Origin: an uncultured Porphyromonadaceae bacterium
GTDB taxonomy: Bacteria > Bacteroidota > Bacteroidia > Bacteroidales > Muribaculaceae
NCBI GenBank assembly: GCA_900550395.1
Contig: URSD01000015.1
Span: 1 to 54,825 of the forward strand
DNA: 54,825 nt
Direction of reading: 5' to 3'
Positions 44,321 to 53,120 of this stretch are shown in pieces (the stretch's first letter is position 1; each line of letters begins with the position of its first letter). The notes below the pieces were generated by a model that was not told the origin of the DNA, did not search any database, and worked only from the letters and a program-made list of their open reading frames with translations. The position numbers and the translations under genes were made by a program.

Positions 44321-45439
44321 CTACCTCAGGTCGGCGGTGATGAGGCGGGCGGCCTCGGTGGCGGCGTCGCGGGTGCCGAGGGTGGCGCGCATGGAGGCGT
44401 AGGCGTCGAGCTGCGCGGCGCGCTCGGGAGTGTCGCGCAGCAGGGGCGCGAGGCGCTCGGCCACAAGGTCGGGCGTGCAGTTGTGCAGCAGCATCTCGGG
44501 CACTATCTCGCGGCCGGAGATGATGTTGGGCAGCGACACGTAGTCGACCTTTAGGATGCGCTTCATGATGTCGTAGGTGAGCTTGCTGCCGTTGCTGCGG
44601 TAGCACACCACCTGGGGCAGCCCCGCGAGGGCGGCTTCGAGCGTGGCCGTACCGCTGGTGACGAGCGCCGCGCGCGCGTGGCGCAGCAGCGGGAAGGTGG
44701 CGTCGCGCAGCAGGGGCAGGTCGGTGAAGCCGCGGTAGAAGTCGTCGTCGAGGCCGGGCGCGCATGCCACCACCGGCCGGTACTGGGCGAAGCGCCTGGC
44801 TGCCTGAAGCATCACGGGCAGGTTGGTGCGCACTTCGCCGCGCCGGCTGCCGGGAAGCAGGGCTATCAGGGGACGGTCGCGCAGCGCGTGCTCGCGCAGA
44901 AACTCCTCGCGCGGCGGCGCGGCGGCAAGGGCGGCGTCCACCTCGGCCACGCTGGGATTGCCCACATAGTCGGCACGGAAGCCGTGGGCGGCGTACCATG
45001 CAGGCTCGAAGGGGAAGATGGCGAGCATGCGCCGCACGTAGCGGCGTATGGCCTTGACGCGCCATGCTTTCCACGCCCAGAGCTTCGGGCTGATGAAGTA
45101 GAACACCGGTATGCCGGCCTCGGCCGCGGTCTTTGCCACCTTGAGGTTGAAGCTCGGATAGTCCGTGGCGATGAATGCGTCGGGGCGTTCCTCGGTGAGC
45201 GCGCGGCGGGCGTCGCGCAGGTTGCCGAGCACTTTGGGCAGATGGCGCAGCACCTCGGAGAAGCCCATGAAAGCCATGTCGCGGTAGTGGATGAGGGGAG
45301 CGCAGCCGGCCTCGGCGGCCATGAGGTCGCCGCCCAGGAAGGTGAAGCGTGCCTCGGGGTCGCTCCTGCGCAGCGCGCGCATCAGTTGCGCGGCGTGGAG
45401 GTCGCCGCTGGCTTCGCCGGCTATGATGAAGTAGTGCAT
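44321..45439 (-). CDS. lpxB: Lipid-A-disaccharide synthase
   Basis: This 372-aa glycosyltransferase condenses UDP-2,3-diacylglucosamine with lipid X in lipid A synthesis at the inner face of the membrane. The N-terminal IIAGEASGDLHAAQLMRAL, the PSFNLKVAKTAAEAGIPVFYFISPKLWAWK region and LLPGSRRGEV are family motifs. It is the last gene of the galM-rnz-tadA-lpxB run, 15 nt from tadA, and converges with the phosphotransferase gene. Confidence 0.95.
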   Translation of the reverse strand: MHYFIIAGEASGDLHAAQLMRALRRSDPEARFTFLGGDLMAAEAGCAPLIHYRDMAFMGFSEVLRHLPKVLGNLRDARRALTEERPDAFIATDYPSFNLKVAKTAAEAGIPVFYFISPKLWAWKAWRVKAIRRYVRRMLAIFPFEPAWYAAHGFRADYVGNPSVAEVDAALAAAPPREEFLREHALRDRPLIALLPGSRRGEVRTNLPVMLQAARRFAQYRPVVACAPGLDDDFYRGFTDLPLLRDATFPLLRHARAALVTSGTATLEAALAGLPQVVCYRSNGSKLTYDIMKRILKVDYVSLPNIISGREIVPEMLLHNCTPDLVAERLAPLLRDTPERAAQLDAYASMRATLGTRDAATEAARLITADLR

Positions 45440-45454
45440 TTCGTGTCAGCCTTT

Positions 45455-45901
45455 TTATTTGCGTTTTGCGCGAAAAAAATCCTGCATCAGCGCGCGGCAT
45501 TCGTCGGCGAGGACGCCGGTGACTACCGTCGCGCGCGGGTGGAATGGCGGCCTCAGGGTGTTGGCCGTGTAGCCTCCTTTGGGGTCGGGCGTGCCGATGA
45601 CAATCCTTGCGAGGTGGCTCCAGCCTATGGCTCCGGCGCACATCAGGCACGGCTCCACCGTGACGTACAGCGTGCAGTCGTCGAGATACTTTCCGCCGAG
45701 GGTGGCCGCCGCGGCCGTGATGGCCTGTATCTCGGCGTGGGCGGTGACGTCGGCCAGGCTTTCCGTGAGGTTGTGGCCGCGGCCGAGCACGGCACCGTCC
45801 GGCGCCGTGATGACGGCGCCTATCGGCACTTCGCCGAGGGCTGCCGCGCGCCGCGCCTCGACAAGGGCCAGACGCATGTATTTCTCGTCGTCCGGCGTCA
45901 T
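45455..45901 (-). CDS. tadA: tRNA-specific adenosine deaminase-like protein
   Basis: This 148-aa zinc deaminase has HAEIQA (His55, catalytic Glu57) and PCLMC (Cys85, Cys88). TadA makes inosine at the wobble position of tRNA-Arg(ACG). Length and motifs fit; a general nucleoside deaminase is the alternative. It overlaps rnz by 4 nt (ATGA). Confidence 0.85.
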   Translation of the reverse strand: MTPDDEKYMRLALVEARRAAALGEVPIGAVITAPDGAVLGRGHNLTESLADVTAHAEIQAITAAAATLGGKYLDDCTLYVTVEPCLMCAGAIGWSHLARIVIGTPDPKGGYTANTLRPPFHPRATVVTGVLADECRALMQDFFRAKRK

Positions 45902-46815
45902 GGGGCGAAAATGAGGCCTTCGTCGGCGGCGAGAATCTCTCCGCCGAACTCCTCGGCGGCCTGTGCCACGAGGATGCTTTCGTCTTTTATCGTCTTCGAG
46001 TAGTGGCCCAGCACGAGGCGCGAGGCTCCGGCATCACGGGCGACGAGGGCGGCGTCGCGCGCGGTGGAGTGGCCGCGTGGGGCTGCCTTGAAGGCCTGTG
46101 TGTCGTCGTAGGTGGCTTCATGGTAGAGTGTGCGCACGCCGCTGACGGCCTCGGCCACCTCGCGCCGGCGCATGGTGTCGGAGCAGTAGGCGTAGGAGGC
46201 GGCAGGCTCGGGGTCGCGCGTGAGCCACGCGTTCGGAATCACGCAGCCGTCGGGCGTGGTGAAGTCGGCACCCTCGGCGATGGCGCGGCGCTGCACCAGC
46301 GGAACCTGGTGGAACTCAAGCATGTCGGCCCGCAGCGGGCGGCGCTGCTGCTTCTCGCGGAAGATGAATCCCGAGCATGCCACGCGGTGGTAGAGGGGGA
46401 AGGTCTCCACCACCAGCGAACGGTCCTCGTAGAGCGTGCGCCGTTCGCCGGGCGTGATGATGTCGTAGTGGAGGGTGTAGGTGGTCTCGCGGCACAGCAC
46501 GGCCATGATCTGTTGCAGCAGGCGGGCTCCTTCGGGGTGGATGTGGACGGTTAGGTCGCCGGTCTTCTCGTGCAGGGCCATTGTGGAGAGCAGGCCCGGC
46601 AGGCCGAGAAAGTGGTCGCCGTGCATGTGGGAGATGAAGATGTGGCCCAGGCGTGAGAATTTCAGTCCCTGATGGCGGAACTCGAGCTGAGCGCCCTCGC
46701 CGCAGTCGATCATGAACAGTTTGCCGTGCGCGTCCACCACCTGACAGCTCGGCGTGTGGCGCGCGGTGGGCGTGGCTGAGCCGCATCCCAGGATGTGAAC
46801 CCTGAAGTCGGACAT
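45898..46815 (-). CDS. rnz: Ribonuclease Z
   Basis: The protein is 305 aa from ATG 46815, where LGCGSATPT begins the metallo-beta-lactamase fold. The metal motif HMHGDH (63-68) is intact, with further ligands in LYHEATYDD and LGHYS. It trims tRNA 3' trailers; the tRNA-Ser in this window lacks an encoded CCA and would be a substrate. The start overlaps the galM stop by one base (TGATG). Confidence 0.93.
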   Translation of the reverse strand: MSDFRVHILGCGSATPTARHTPSCQVVDAHGKLFMIDCGEGAQLEFRHQGLKFSRLGHIFISHMHGDHFLGLPGLLSTMALHEKTGDLTVHIHPEGARLLQQIMAVLCRETTYTLHYDIITPGERRTLYEDRSLVVETFPLYHRVACSGFIFREKQQRRPLRADMLEFHQVPLVQRRAIAEGADFTTPDGCVIPNAWLTRDPEPAASYAYCSDTMRRREVAEAVSGVRTLYHEATYDDTQAFKAAPRGHSTARDAALVARDAGASRLVLGHYSKTIKDESILVAQAAEEFGGEILAADEGLIFAP

Positions 46816-47846
46816 CAGGCCGTCTTGAAGCGGAAGATGATGAACTGCGTGTAGAGCTCGCCCGGACCGAGAATCTGGCTGGGGAATGCCGGCTTGTTGG
46901 GGGCGTCGGGCATGCCCTGGCACTCGATGGCTACGCCGTCGTTGTCCTCGTAGGGGCGTCCTTCCTTGTTGACGGGCGACGAGCCGGTGAACCAGTTGCC
47001 GGTGTAGACCTGCACGGCGGGCTGCGTGGTGTCCACCTCCAGGATGCGTCCGCTGTGGGGCGCGGTGAGGACGGCGGCGCGCGTCAGGTGATGCTTCTGC
47101 CAGTCGTTGAGCACCCAGCAGTGGTCGTAGCCCTTGCCGATCTTCAGTGCTTCGTAGTCCTGACGTATGTCGCGGCCTATCTCCTTGGCCTCGCGGAAGT
47201 CCATGGGGGTATCGGCCACCGGGGCTATCTCGCCGGTGGGAATCTGCGTGGGGTCGGTGGGAAGCCAGCGGTCGGCGTTGAGCTGGAGTTTATGCTCAAG
47301 CACGCTGCCGGAGTTGTGACCTTCGAGGTTGAAATATGCGTGGTTGGTGAGGTTGATGACGGTCTTGGCTTCGGTGGTGGCGCTGAACTCGATGGCGAGT
47401 TCGTTACGGTCGTTCCAGCGGTAGGTTACGGCGGCCTCGACCTTGCCGGGGAAGCCTTCCTCGCCATCTGCCGAGGTGTAGTCGAAGCGTATGCCGTCGC
47501 CTACGAAGCGTCCGTTCCAGATGCGGTTCTGGAAACCGTTGCCGCCGTGGCAGCAGTTGGGCCCGTTGTTGATGGGCAGCTGGTACTCCTTACCGCCTAA
47601 GGCGAAGCGTCCGAGGGCAATTCGGTTGGCGTAGCGTCCGGGAGTCTTGCCGGCGCAGGGGCCGTCGTTGTTGTAGTCGGCGGGGTCGCGGTAGCCAAGC
47701 ACCACGTCGTCGATGTGTCCGTCCTTGTCGGGTACGTTGACGGCCACGATGCCTGCTCCGAGAGTGGAGAGGACGACAGAAGCGCCTGATGCGTTGGTGA
47801 GGGTGTATAGGGTGATGTCTCCGCAGTGTCGGGTGTCTACTTTCAT
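46815..47846 (-). CDS. galM: Aldose 1-epimerase
   Basis: This 343-aa mutarotase interconverts alpha and beta anomers of galactose or glucose. Family marks include GRYANRIALGRFALGG, the histidines in NNGPNCCHGGNGF and LTNHAYFNLEGH, and the catalytic glutamate in DNDGVAIECQGMPDAPN. It has no signal peptide. It leads the four-gene run from the -7 box at 47875. Confidence 0.93.
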   Translation of the reverse strand: MKVDTRHCGDITLYTLTNASGASVVLSTLGAGIVAVNVPDKDGHIDDVVLGYRDPADYNNDGPCAGKTPGRYANRIALGRFALGGKEYQLPINNGPNCCHGGNGFQNRIWNGRFVGDGIRFDYTSADGEEGFPGKVEAAVTYRWNDRNELAIEFSATTEAKTVINLTNHAYFNLEGHNSGSVLEHKLQLNADRWLPTDPTQIPTGEIAPVADTPMDFREAKEIGRDIRQDYEALKIGKGYDHCWVLNDWQKHHLTRAAVLTAPHSGRILEVDTTQPAVQVYTGNWFTGSSPVNKEGRPYEDNDGVAIECQGMPDAPNKPAFPSQILGPGELYTQFIIFRFKTA

Positions 47847-47874
47847 GATGTCAGGATGTATAAGTTAAGTAATG

Positions 47875-47882
47875 CAAAGTTA
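47875..47882 (-). promoter_or_regulatory. -7 box of the galM-rnz-tadA-lpxB run
   Basis: Minus-strand TAACTTTG, 28 nt upstream of the galM start. The gap from 47883 to 48136 shows no gene, RNA or strong hairpin that I can support. Confidence 0.6.
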
Positions 47883-48136
47883 ATCAATATAAATGAAATG
47901 ACAAAAACGGGTGGAAACAAAAACAATGGAAACAAATCAGCCTCCAAGGCCTGATGTTCCGGTCGGTATTATCTTTTGGCGCCACTCTTATCCCGAACTT
48001 GCGTCATTAGTTTTTCGTGCCACAAAATGTGGATACGATATTGTATGGAAGGCGATGGATGCGAAGCAGCGCAGACTGTAATATACCAAAAAATCGTGGC
48101 GTGCCCTGCTGTCTGTATGTTACACCCGAGGTGTGT

Positions 48137-48862
48137 TCAGCGAGCGAGGCGCGCGAAAAAGTCATCGCGGCGTGAGTCGGTGACGGGGATGCGTGTCTTA
48201 CCGAAGATGATGTGATTACGTTCGACTTCACGGACAGCAGCCATGTTTACAATGAACGATCGGTGTACGCGCATAAATTGGTCTGTGGGCAACATTTCTT
48301 CTACCTCGTGCAAACTTATGAGCGAAGTGACCGGGTCGCCGTCGGTCCGGTGGACTATGGTGCGGTCGTTGAGTGATTCGATATACTGAATTGTGCCGGT
48401 CGCGATGCGGACAAGACGATTCCCCGATTTTATCAGAATTGTTTCGAGAGGGGTGGTTTCAGGCGTGCATGCTCCAGCCCGGTAGGCCCGGGACATGGCG
48501 TGCCATTCGAATGCTTTGCTGACTGCGCCGACGAAATCATTGTAGCTGACGGGTTTCAGCAGATAGTCGAGGGCGTTTACGCGGAAGCCTTGCAGGGCAA
48601 ACTGTTCGTAGGCGGTAATGTAGATTATGCGCGTATCGGCGGGAATGAGTGCGGCGAAGTCTATTCCATTCATCACCGGCATATTAATATCAAGAAATAT
48701 AAGGTCGGTGGTGCCTCTGCGGATGGTATCTAAAGCCTCATCAGCCGATTCAAATTCGCCGACCGCCACCAGGCCGGGAGTTTTAAGCACATACGAGAGG
48801 ATCAAATCGCGAGCAAGCGGTTCATCGTCAACAATGATGCAGCGTAGTCGTGTATCACTCAT
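48137..48862 (-). CDS. LytTR-family response regulator
   Basis: This 241-aa protein has a receiver domain (residues 1-120) with acidic residues VDDE (11-14) and phospho-acceptor Asp58 (FLDINMPVMNG), then a LytTR DNA-binding domain (about 140-241) with YIESLNDRT and FMRVHRSFIVNM. It is the partner of the sensor kinase, whose stop overlaps its start by 4 nt. It probably controls the adjacent efflux genes. Confidence 0.92.
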   Translation of the reverse strand: MSDTRLRCIIVDDEPLARDLILSYVLKTPGLVAVGEFESADEALDTIRRGTTDLIFLDINMPVMNGIDFAALIPADTRIIYITAYEQFALQGFRVNALDYLLKPVSYNDFVGAVSKAFEWHAMSRAYRAGACTPETTPLETILIKSGNRLVRIATGTIQYIESLNDRTIVHRTDGDPVTSLISLHEVEEMLPTDQFMRVHRSFIVNMAAVREVERNHIIFGKTRIPVTDSRRDDFFARLAR

Positions 48863-49962
48863 TTCTCAATAGTTTTTATTTTGCAAAGTTCATCATTTAT
48901 CAGCGCATTTACAACAATTTTAATTTCGGCAGTGTAAACTCCTTCCTTTTCGCTGTGATGGAATTCGGCTGAGTTTGGGTACAGCAGGCGCAGCTGGCTC
49001 TCGACATTTGTCAGCCCCACGCCTGAGTTAGTAAGCGAGCGAGAAACATTCTGATTGCATGAGTTGTTAACGCGGCATATAAGCCACTCTTGTTCGATAC
49101 CTATTTTGATGGATACAAACTTACCTGTGGTATTGGCGGCCATGTGCTTGAAGGCGTTCTCTATCAGAGTCATGAAAAGTAGCGGAGCAACGGCCATACG
49201 GTCAGTGCCCTCCTCCGAGATTTCTACTTCGAGGCGCACCGAGGGGTTGAGCCGCAGCTTCATCAGCTCGATATAGTCTTGAATAAATGAAAATTCTTTT
49301 GCAAGGGGCACAAAGTATTCCGAGGCGTCGTAGATTAGGAAGCGTAGCATTCCGCTGAGTTCGTAAAGAGCCTTCTGCGCGCGGTCCGACGACACGCCAA
49401 TGAGCGTGTATATATTGTTGATGGCGTTGAACAGGAAGTGGGGATTAAGCTGCGCCTTGAGGCTTTGGAGCTCTATGCAATGCCGTTCGGATTCCACTTC
49501 CAGCTGGCGGTGCTGCATTGCTTCATTTTCTTTCGACACCCGCAGGGCATACGCCAGAGCAATGGACAGCACCATCGTTACGCCGTCACGGATGACAAAG
49601 TGGATATAACCTAACAGGTAGTCGCCGACTGAATTTATCTGCTCGGCTACATGGTGTGGCATGGGCGCCCCACCGTGACTCTGAAACCACATAGGGATAA
49701 GGCTGCAGCCAATCATAACCATTACCAGATTGCAGAGTAAAAACAGTGCTTTGTTGCCACGCATAAGCACACCGGGTATCAGCCACAGATAGTTGAGGCA
49801 GAAAATCGACGTGTAGATGGTGGAAGACAACAGTCCGGGCACGAGTCCGGGACCTCCGCTACGGTCGAAAAATGCCAACATGGACGGGAAGTAAAATAGC
49901 AGGAATGCCAGAAGGATCACTGTGGTGGTCCATGCACGGTTGGTCTTAGTTTGCAGTTTCAT
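48859..49962 (-). CDS. LytS-type sensor histidine kinase
   Basis: This 367-aa protein has four hydrophobic helices (about residues 12-140), a short coiled coil, and a His-kinase domain with the phospho-acceptor His175 in LKAQLNPHFLFNAINN. An ATP-lid region follows (NAFKHM, GVGLTNVESQL). There is no large periplasmic sensor, so the signal may be felt in or near the membrane. It lies 5 nt after the permease gene, in one operon with the efflux system. Confidence 0.9.
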   Translation of the reverse strand: MKLQTKTNRAWTTTVILLAFLLFYFPSMLAFFDRSGGPGLVPGLLSSTIYTSIFCLNYLWLIPGVLMRGNKALFLLCNLVMVMIGCSLIPMWFQSHGGAPMPHHVAEQINSVGDYLLGYIHFVIRDGVTMVLSIALAYALRVSKENEAMQHRQLEVESERHCIELQSLKAQLNPHFLFNAINNIYTLIGVSSDRAQKALYELSGMLRFLIYDASEYFVPLAKEFSFIQDYIELMKLRLNPSVRLEVEISEEGTDRMAVAPLLFMTLIENAFKHMAANTTGKFVSIKIGIEQEWLICRVNNSCNQNVSRSLTNSGVGLTNVESQLRLLYPNSAEFHHSEKEGVYTAEIKIVVNALINDELCKIKTIEK

Positions 49963-49967
49963 AATCG

Positions 49968-51194
49968 TTATTCGTATCGTATAGCTTCAATAGGGTCAAG
50001 ATTTGATGCCTTCGCTGCCGGGTAAAACCCGAAAATGACGCCGATTATTGTGCATACGGCAAAAGAAAGTATGACTGATGTCGTATTTATCTGCACAGGC
50101 CAGTGTGCGAACAGTTTGATAAACCATGTTGACAGCGCACCAAGGATTATGCCGATAATACCTCCCGTCACCGAAATTATCACTGCCTCGATTAGGAATT
50201 GTGTCATGATGTCTTTGCCGGTGGCACCGATGCTCATACGAAGGCCTATCTCGCGGGTACGCTCGGTGACGCTGACAATCATGATGTTCATAATGCCGAT
50301 ACCACCAACTAAGAGCGATATGCCGGCCACGCAGGCCAAAAGTACAGTCATCATTGACGAGGTTGACGAAATCATGGAAGCCAGCTCCTGCATCGAGCGA
50401 ATGGTGAAATTATCGTCCTGATCATCGCGCAGCTTGTGAGTGGTGCGCAGTATGTCGGTTATTTCGGCTATGGTGGCGTCGGTCTGCTCCTCATCTATTG
50501 CTGAGGTCTGAATGCCCTGCAGATAGTCGATGGCGAGCATGCGTTTCATGACTGTTGTATAGGGAACCAGAGCCATGTCATCTTGATCCTGGCCCATAGT
50601 ATTGTAGCCCTTTTCATCAAGTACGCCAATGACGGTCAGGGGTATGGCACCGAAACGCACCACCTTGCCGATGGGGTCGGTGCCGTCGGGGAACAGGTTG
50701 TCCACCAAAGTTTTGCCTAAAACGCACACCTTGGCAGCAGTCTTGACATCGTGTTCGGTAAACATCTCGCCCTGCGCCACTTTGCGCTGCCGTATGTCCA
50801 GGAACTGAGTATTCACCCCTTGAGCCTGAGACGGGTAGTTGTTGTTGCCGTTGATCCATTGGCCCGATGACGATACCGATGGTGTGATGTTGGCTATAGT
50901 TGTTGCCTGTGTAAGAAGTGCCTCATAATCGGCGGGCTTGAGTGTCTGCATGTCGTCGCTGCTTTGGCGCACGCCGCCACGCTGCTCCGTTCCCGGCATA
51001 ATCATAATCATGTTGCTGCCCATCTCTGAAATCTGAGAACGGATGGAGGCTTTGGAGCCTTCGCCTATTGCCAGCATGGCTATGACGGCGCCCACGCCGA
51101 TAATAACGCCCAGCATGGTCAGAAAACAACGCATCTTGTTGTTGCCAAGTGCCTTGATGGCTATTTTGAATAAATTCGTAAGATTCATAATCAA
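49968..51194 (-). CDS. MacB-type ABC transporter permease
   Basis: This 408-aa permease begins with one helix (about 20-42, FLTMLGVIIGVGAVIAMLAIG), then a MacB periplasmic domain (about 45-270). Three helices close the protein (about 285-395), including LLVGGIGIMNIMIVSVTERTREIGLRMSIGA. MacB-like systems are mechanotransmission exporters that push substrates through a TolC duct. It overlaps the ATPase gene by 4 nt. Confidence 0.9.
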   Translation of the reverse strand: MIMNLTNLFKIAIKALGNNKMRCFLTMLGVIIGVGAVIAMLAIGEGSKASIRSQISEMGSNMIMIMPGTEQRGGVRQSSDDMQTLKPADYEALLTQATTIANITPSVSSSGQWINGNNNYPSQAQGVNTQFLDIRQRKVAQGEMFTEHDVKTAAKVCVLGKTLVDNLFPDGTDPIGKVVRFGAIPLTVIGVLDEKGYNTMGQDQDDMALVPYTTVMKRMLAIDYLQGIQTSAIDEEQTDATIAEITDILRTTHKLRDDQDDNFTIRSMQELASMISSTSSMMTVLLACVAGISLLVGGIGIMNIMIVSVTERTREIGLRMSIGATGKDIMTQFLIEAVIISVTGGIIGIILGALSTWFIKLFAHWPVQINTTSVILSFAVCTIIGVIFGFYPAAKASNLDPIEAIRYE

Positions 51195-51940
51195 TCCTCC
51201 TGTGGTAAAGAGCGATAAACATCCTCGGCCGACTGTATGTTGTTGTTCTGCTCGTCGCTGACGATGTGACCGTCACGCAAGACGATGTTTCGCGATGAGT
51301 ACAAAGCGATGTCAGGGTTATGTGTGACAAAGATGATGGTCTTTCCCTCGCGGTGCAACTTCTGGAAGAGTGTCAGAATTGAGAACGACGTGCGCGTATC
51401 CAGATTACCCGTTGCCTCGTCAGCAAGAATGATGACGGGATTGTTGACCAGCGCTCGGGCGATTGCCACACGCTGTTGCTGACCGCCCGACATCTGACTG
51501 CTCTTGTGGTACAGACGTTCGCCAAGACCTACCTGAAGCAGACAACGTTTGGCTCGTTCGGCTCGCTCGACAGCGCTGACCTTATTGTTGTATAGCAATG
51601 GCAGCTCCACGTTCTCGAGGGCTGTTGTCTTGGGCAGGAGATTGTAGTTCTGGAAGATAAAGCCGATTTTACGGTTGCGGATGCGTGCGCGTTCATCTTT
51701 GTTCATGCCCTTGACGGGAATGCCGTCCAGATAGTATTCGCCCGATGTAGGCGTATCAAGACACCCCAATGTGTTGAGCAGGGTGGACTTTCCCGAGCCT
51801 GATGTTCCCATGATAGTCACGAACTCGCCCTCGTAGATGGTGAAAGAGACTCCGCGAAGGGCTTTGACGGTCTCGTCGCCAACCTTGAAGTAGCGCTTCA
51901 GATTGTCAATCCGTATTATTTCCTTTGCATCCTTGTTCAT
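51191..51940 (-). CDS. MacB-type ABC transporter ATPase
   Basis: This 249-aa ATPase has Walker A GTSGSGKST, signature MSGGQQQRVAIARAL, and Walker B VIILADEATGNLD. In E. coli MacB this domain is fused to the permease; here it is a separate protein, as is usual in Bacteroidota. It overlaps the adaptor gene by 4 nt. Confidence 0.93.
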   Translation of the reverse strand: MNKDAKEIIRIDNLKRYFKVGDETVKALRGVSFTIYEGEFVTIMGTSGSGKSTLLNTLGCLDTPTSGEYYLDGIPVKGMNKDERARIRNRKIGFIFQNYNLLPKTTALENVELPLLYNNKVSAVERAERAKRCLLQVGLGERLYHKSSQMSGGQQQRVAIARALVNNPVIILADEATGNLDTRTSFSILTLFQKLHREGKTIIFVTHNPDIALYSSRNIVLRDGHIVSDEQNNNIQSAEDVYRSLPQED

Positions 51941-53109
51941 CTTTCCTTGTTTTTATTCTTATCCTTGCCGGCTCCCGGCGGTTTGGGCATAAAGGGATTT
52001 TCCTCGGCATTGCCTTCTCGTTCGCCGGGTACCTGCATATTGTACTGCAATGCCACTATGTCGCCCTGTTTGAGGCCGCCGGTAATCTGCTGGTATATGC
52101 CGTTTGACATACCGGTTTCTACTGCTCGCTGTTCCAGACGGTTACCGTTCAGCACCCATACGCCGGCCTTAACGGGTTCTTTGAGCGCAACGGTCTCCGG
52201 GTCTTTATTATCTTTACCTTGCGACTGCGGCTGGAATTTCAATGCTTTAAGTGGTACGGCCAGAACATTGTCAAGTTCGAGTGTATAGATCGAAAGGTTG
52301 GCAGTCATGCCGGGAAGAAGTTTGTGGTCAGGGTTTTCTGCACCCACAATCACCTCGTAGGTGACTACGTTGTTGGTGGTAGTGGGATTGATGCGCACCT
52401 GGGTGACAGTACCGGTGAATGTGTCGTCCGGATATGAGTCGACAGTGAAGGTGACATGCTGACCCACCTTTACCTGACCTATGTCGGCTTCATCGACTGA
52501 TCCCACTACCTGCATGTTGTCGAGGTCGGCGATTGTATACAGGTTAGCTACATTCATACTCGATACAACGGTCTGTCCGACTTCTACCTCGCGAGAGACC
52601 ACAATACCGTCGATTGGAGAGTAAATCTCGGCATAGTTGAGATTCTTGGCGGCGCGGACACGGTCGGCCTGGCTTTTGGCGTAGCTCTGTTTGGCCACCT
52701 GAAAATCCTTCATGGAGGTCTGGAACTCATAATCGCTTATCAGCTGCTCGTCGTGCAGGGTTTTGTCGCGCTCATAGTTGTGGAGGGCGTACTCATAGCT
52801 GGCCTTTGCGGATGCCAGCGAAGCATCGGCGCTCTTGAGTTCGCTGTCCAGAAGCGTCTTCTCGATTTCGGCGATGAGCTGACCCTTCTCGACCTTGTCG
52901 TTGAAATCAACATACAGTTTGTCGATGATGCCGGTAACTTGTGTGCCGACATCTACCGAGGTCACCGACTCCATGGTGCCTGTGGCTGTAACGATCTCGG
53001 ACATCGTTGTCGGCTCCACAGTGTAGGTCTCCAGCTGCGTCTTTTGCTCCTTTGAGCAAGCGGTGAGAAGGAGTAGGGCTGCGGCATGTAATAGTTTTAT
53101 CTTATTCAT
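51937..53109 (-). CDS. Periplasmic adaptor (MacA/HlyD-like)
   Basis: This 390-aa membrane-fusion protein has a lipoprotein-like N-terminus (LLLTACSKEQ, lipidated Cys at about 18). A lipoyl/barrel-sandwich region (VGTQVTGIIDKLYVDFNDKVEKGQ) and a helical hairpin (about 85-160) follow, with beta-barrel and membrane-proximal parts after that. A Pro/Gly/Lys-rich tail ends the protein. It would bridge the MacB-type pump to the TolC-like duct. Confidence 0.9.
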   Translation of the reverse strand: MNKIKLLHAAALLLLTACSKEQKTQLETYTVEPTTMSEIVTATGTMESVTSVDVGTQVTGIIDKLYVDFNDKVEKGQLIAEIEKTLLDSELKSADASLASAKASYEYALHNYERDKTLHDEQLISDYEFQTSMKDFQVAKQSYAKSQADRVRAAKNLNYAEIYSPIDGIVVSREVEVGQTVVSSMNVANLYTIADLDNMQVVGSVDEADIGQVKVGQHVTFTVDSYPDDTFTGTVTQVRINPTTTNNVVTYEVIVGAENPDHKLLPGMTANLSIYTLELDNVLAVPLKALKFQPQSQGKDNKDPETVALKEPVKAGVWVLNGNRLEQRAVETGMSNGIYQQITGGLKQGDIVALQYNMQVPGEREGNAEENPFMPKPPGAGKDKNKNKER

Positions 53110-53120
53110 ATTGTGAGGTA

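Noticed and set aside
44100..45650. 516-aa Arg/Pro-rich frame over lpxB
   Set aside because: Out-of-frame shadow; LpxB motifs are intact in the other frame.
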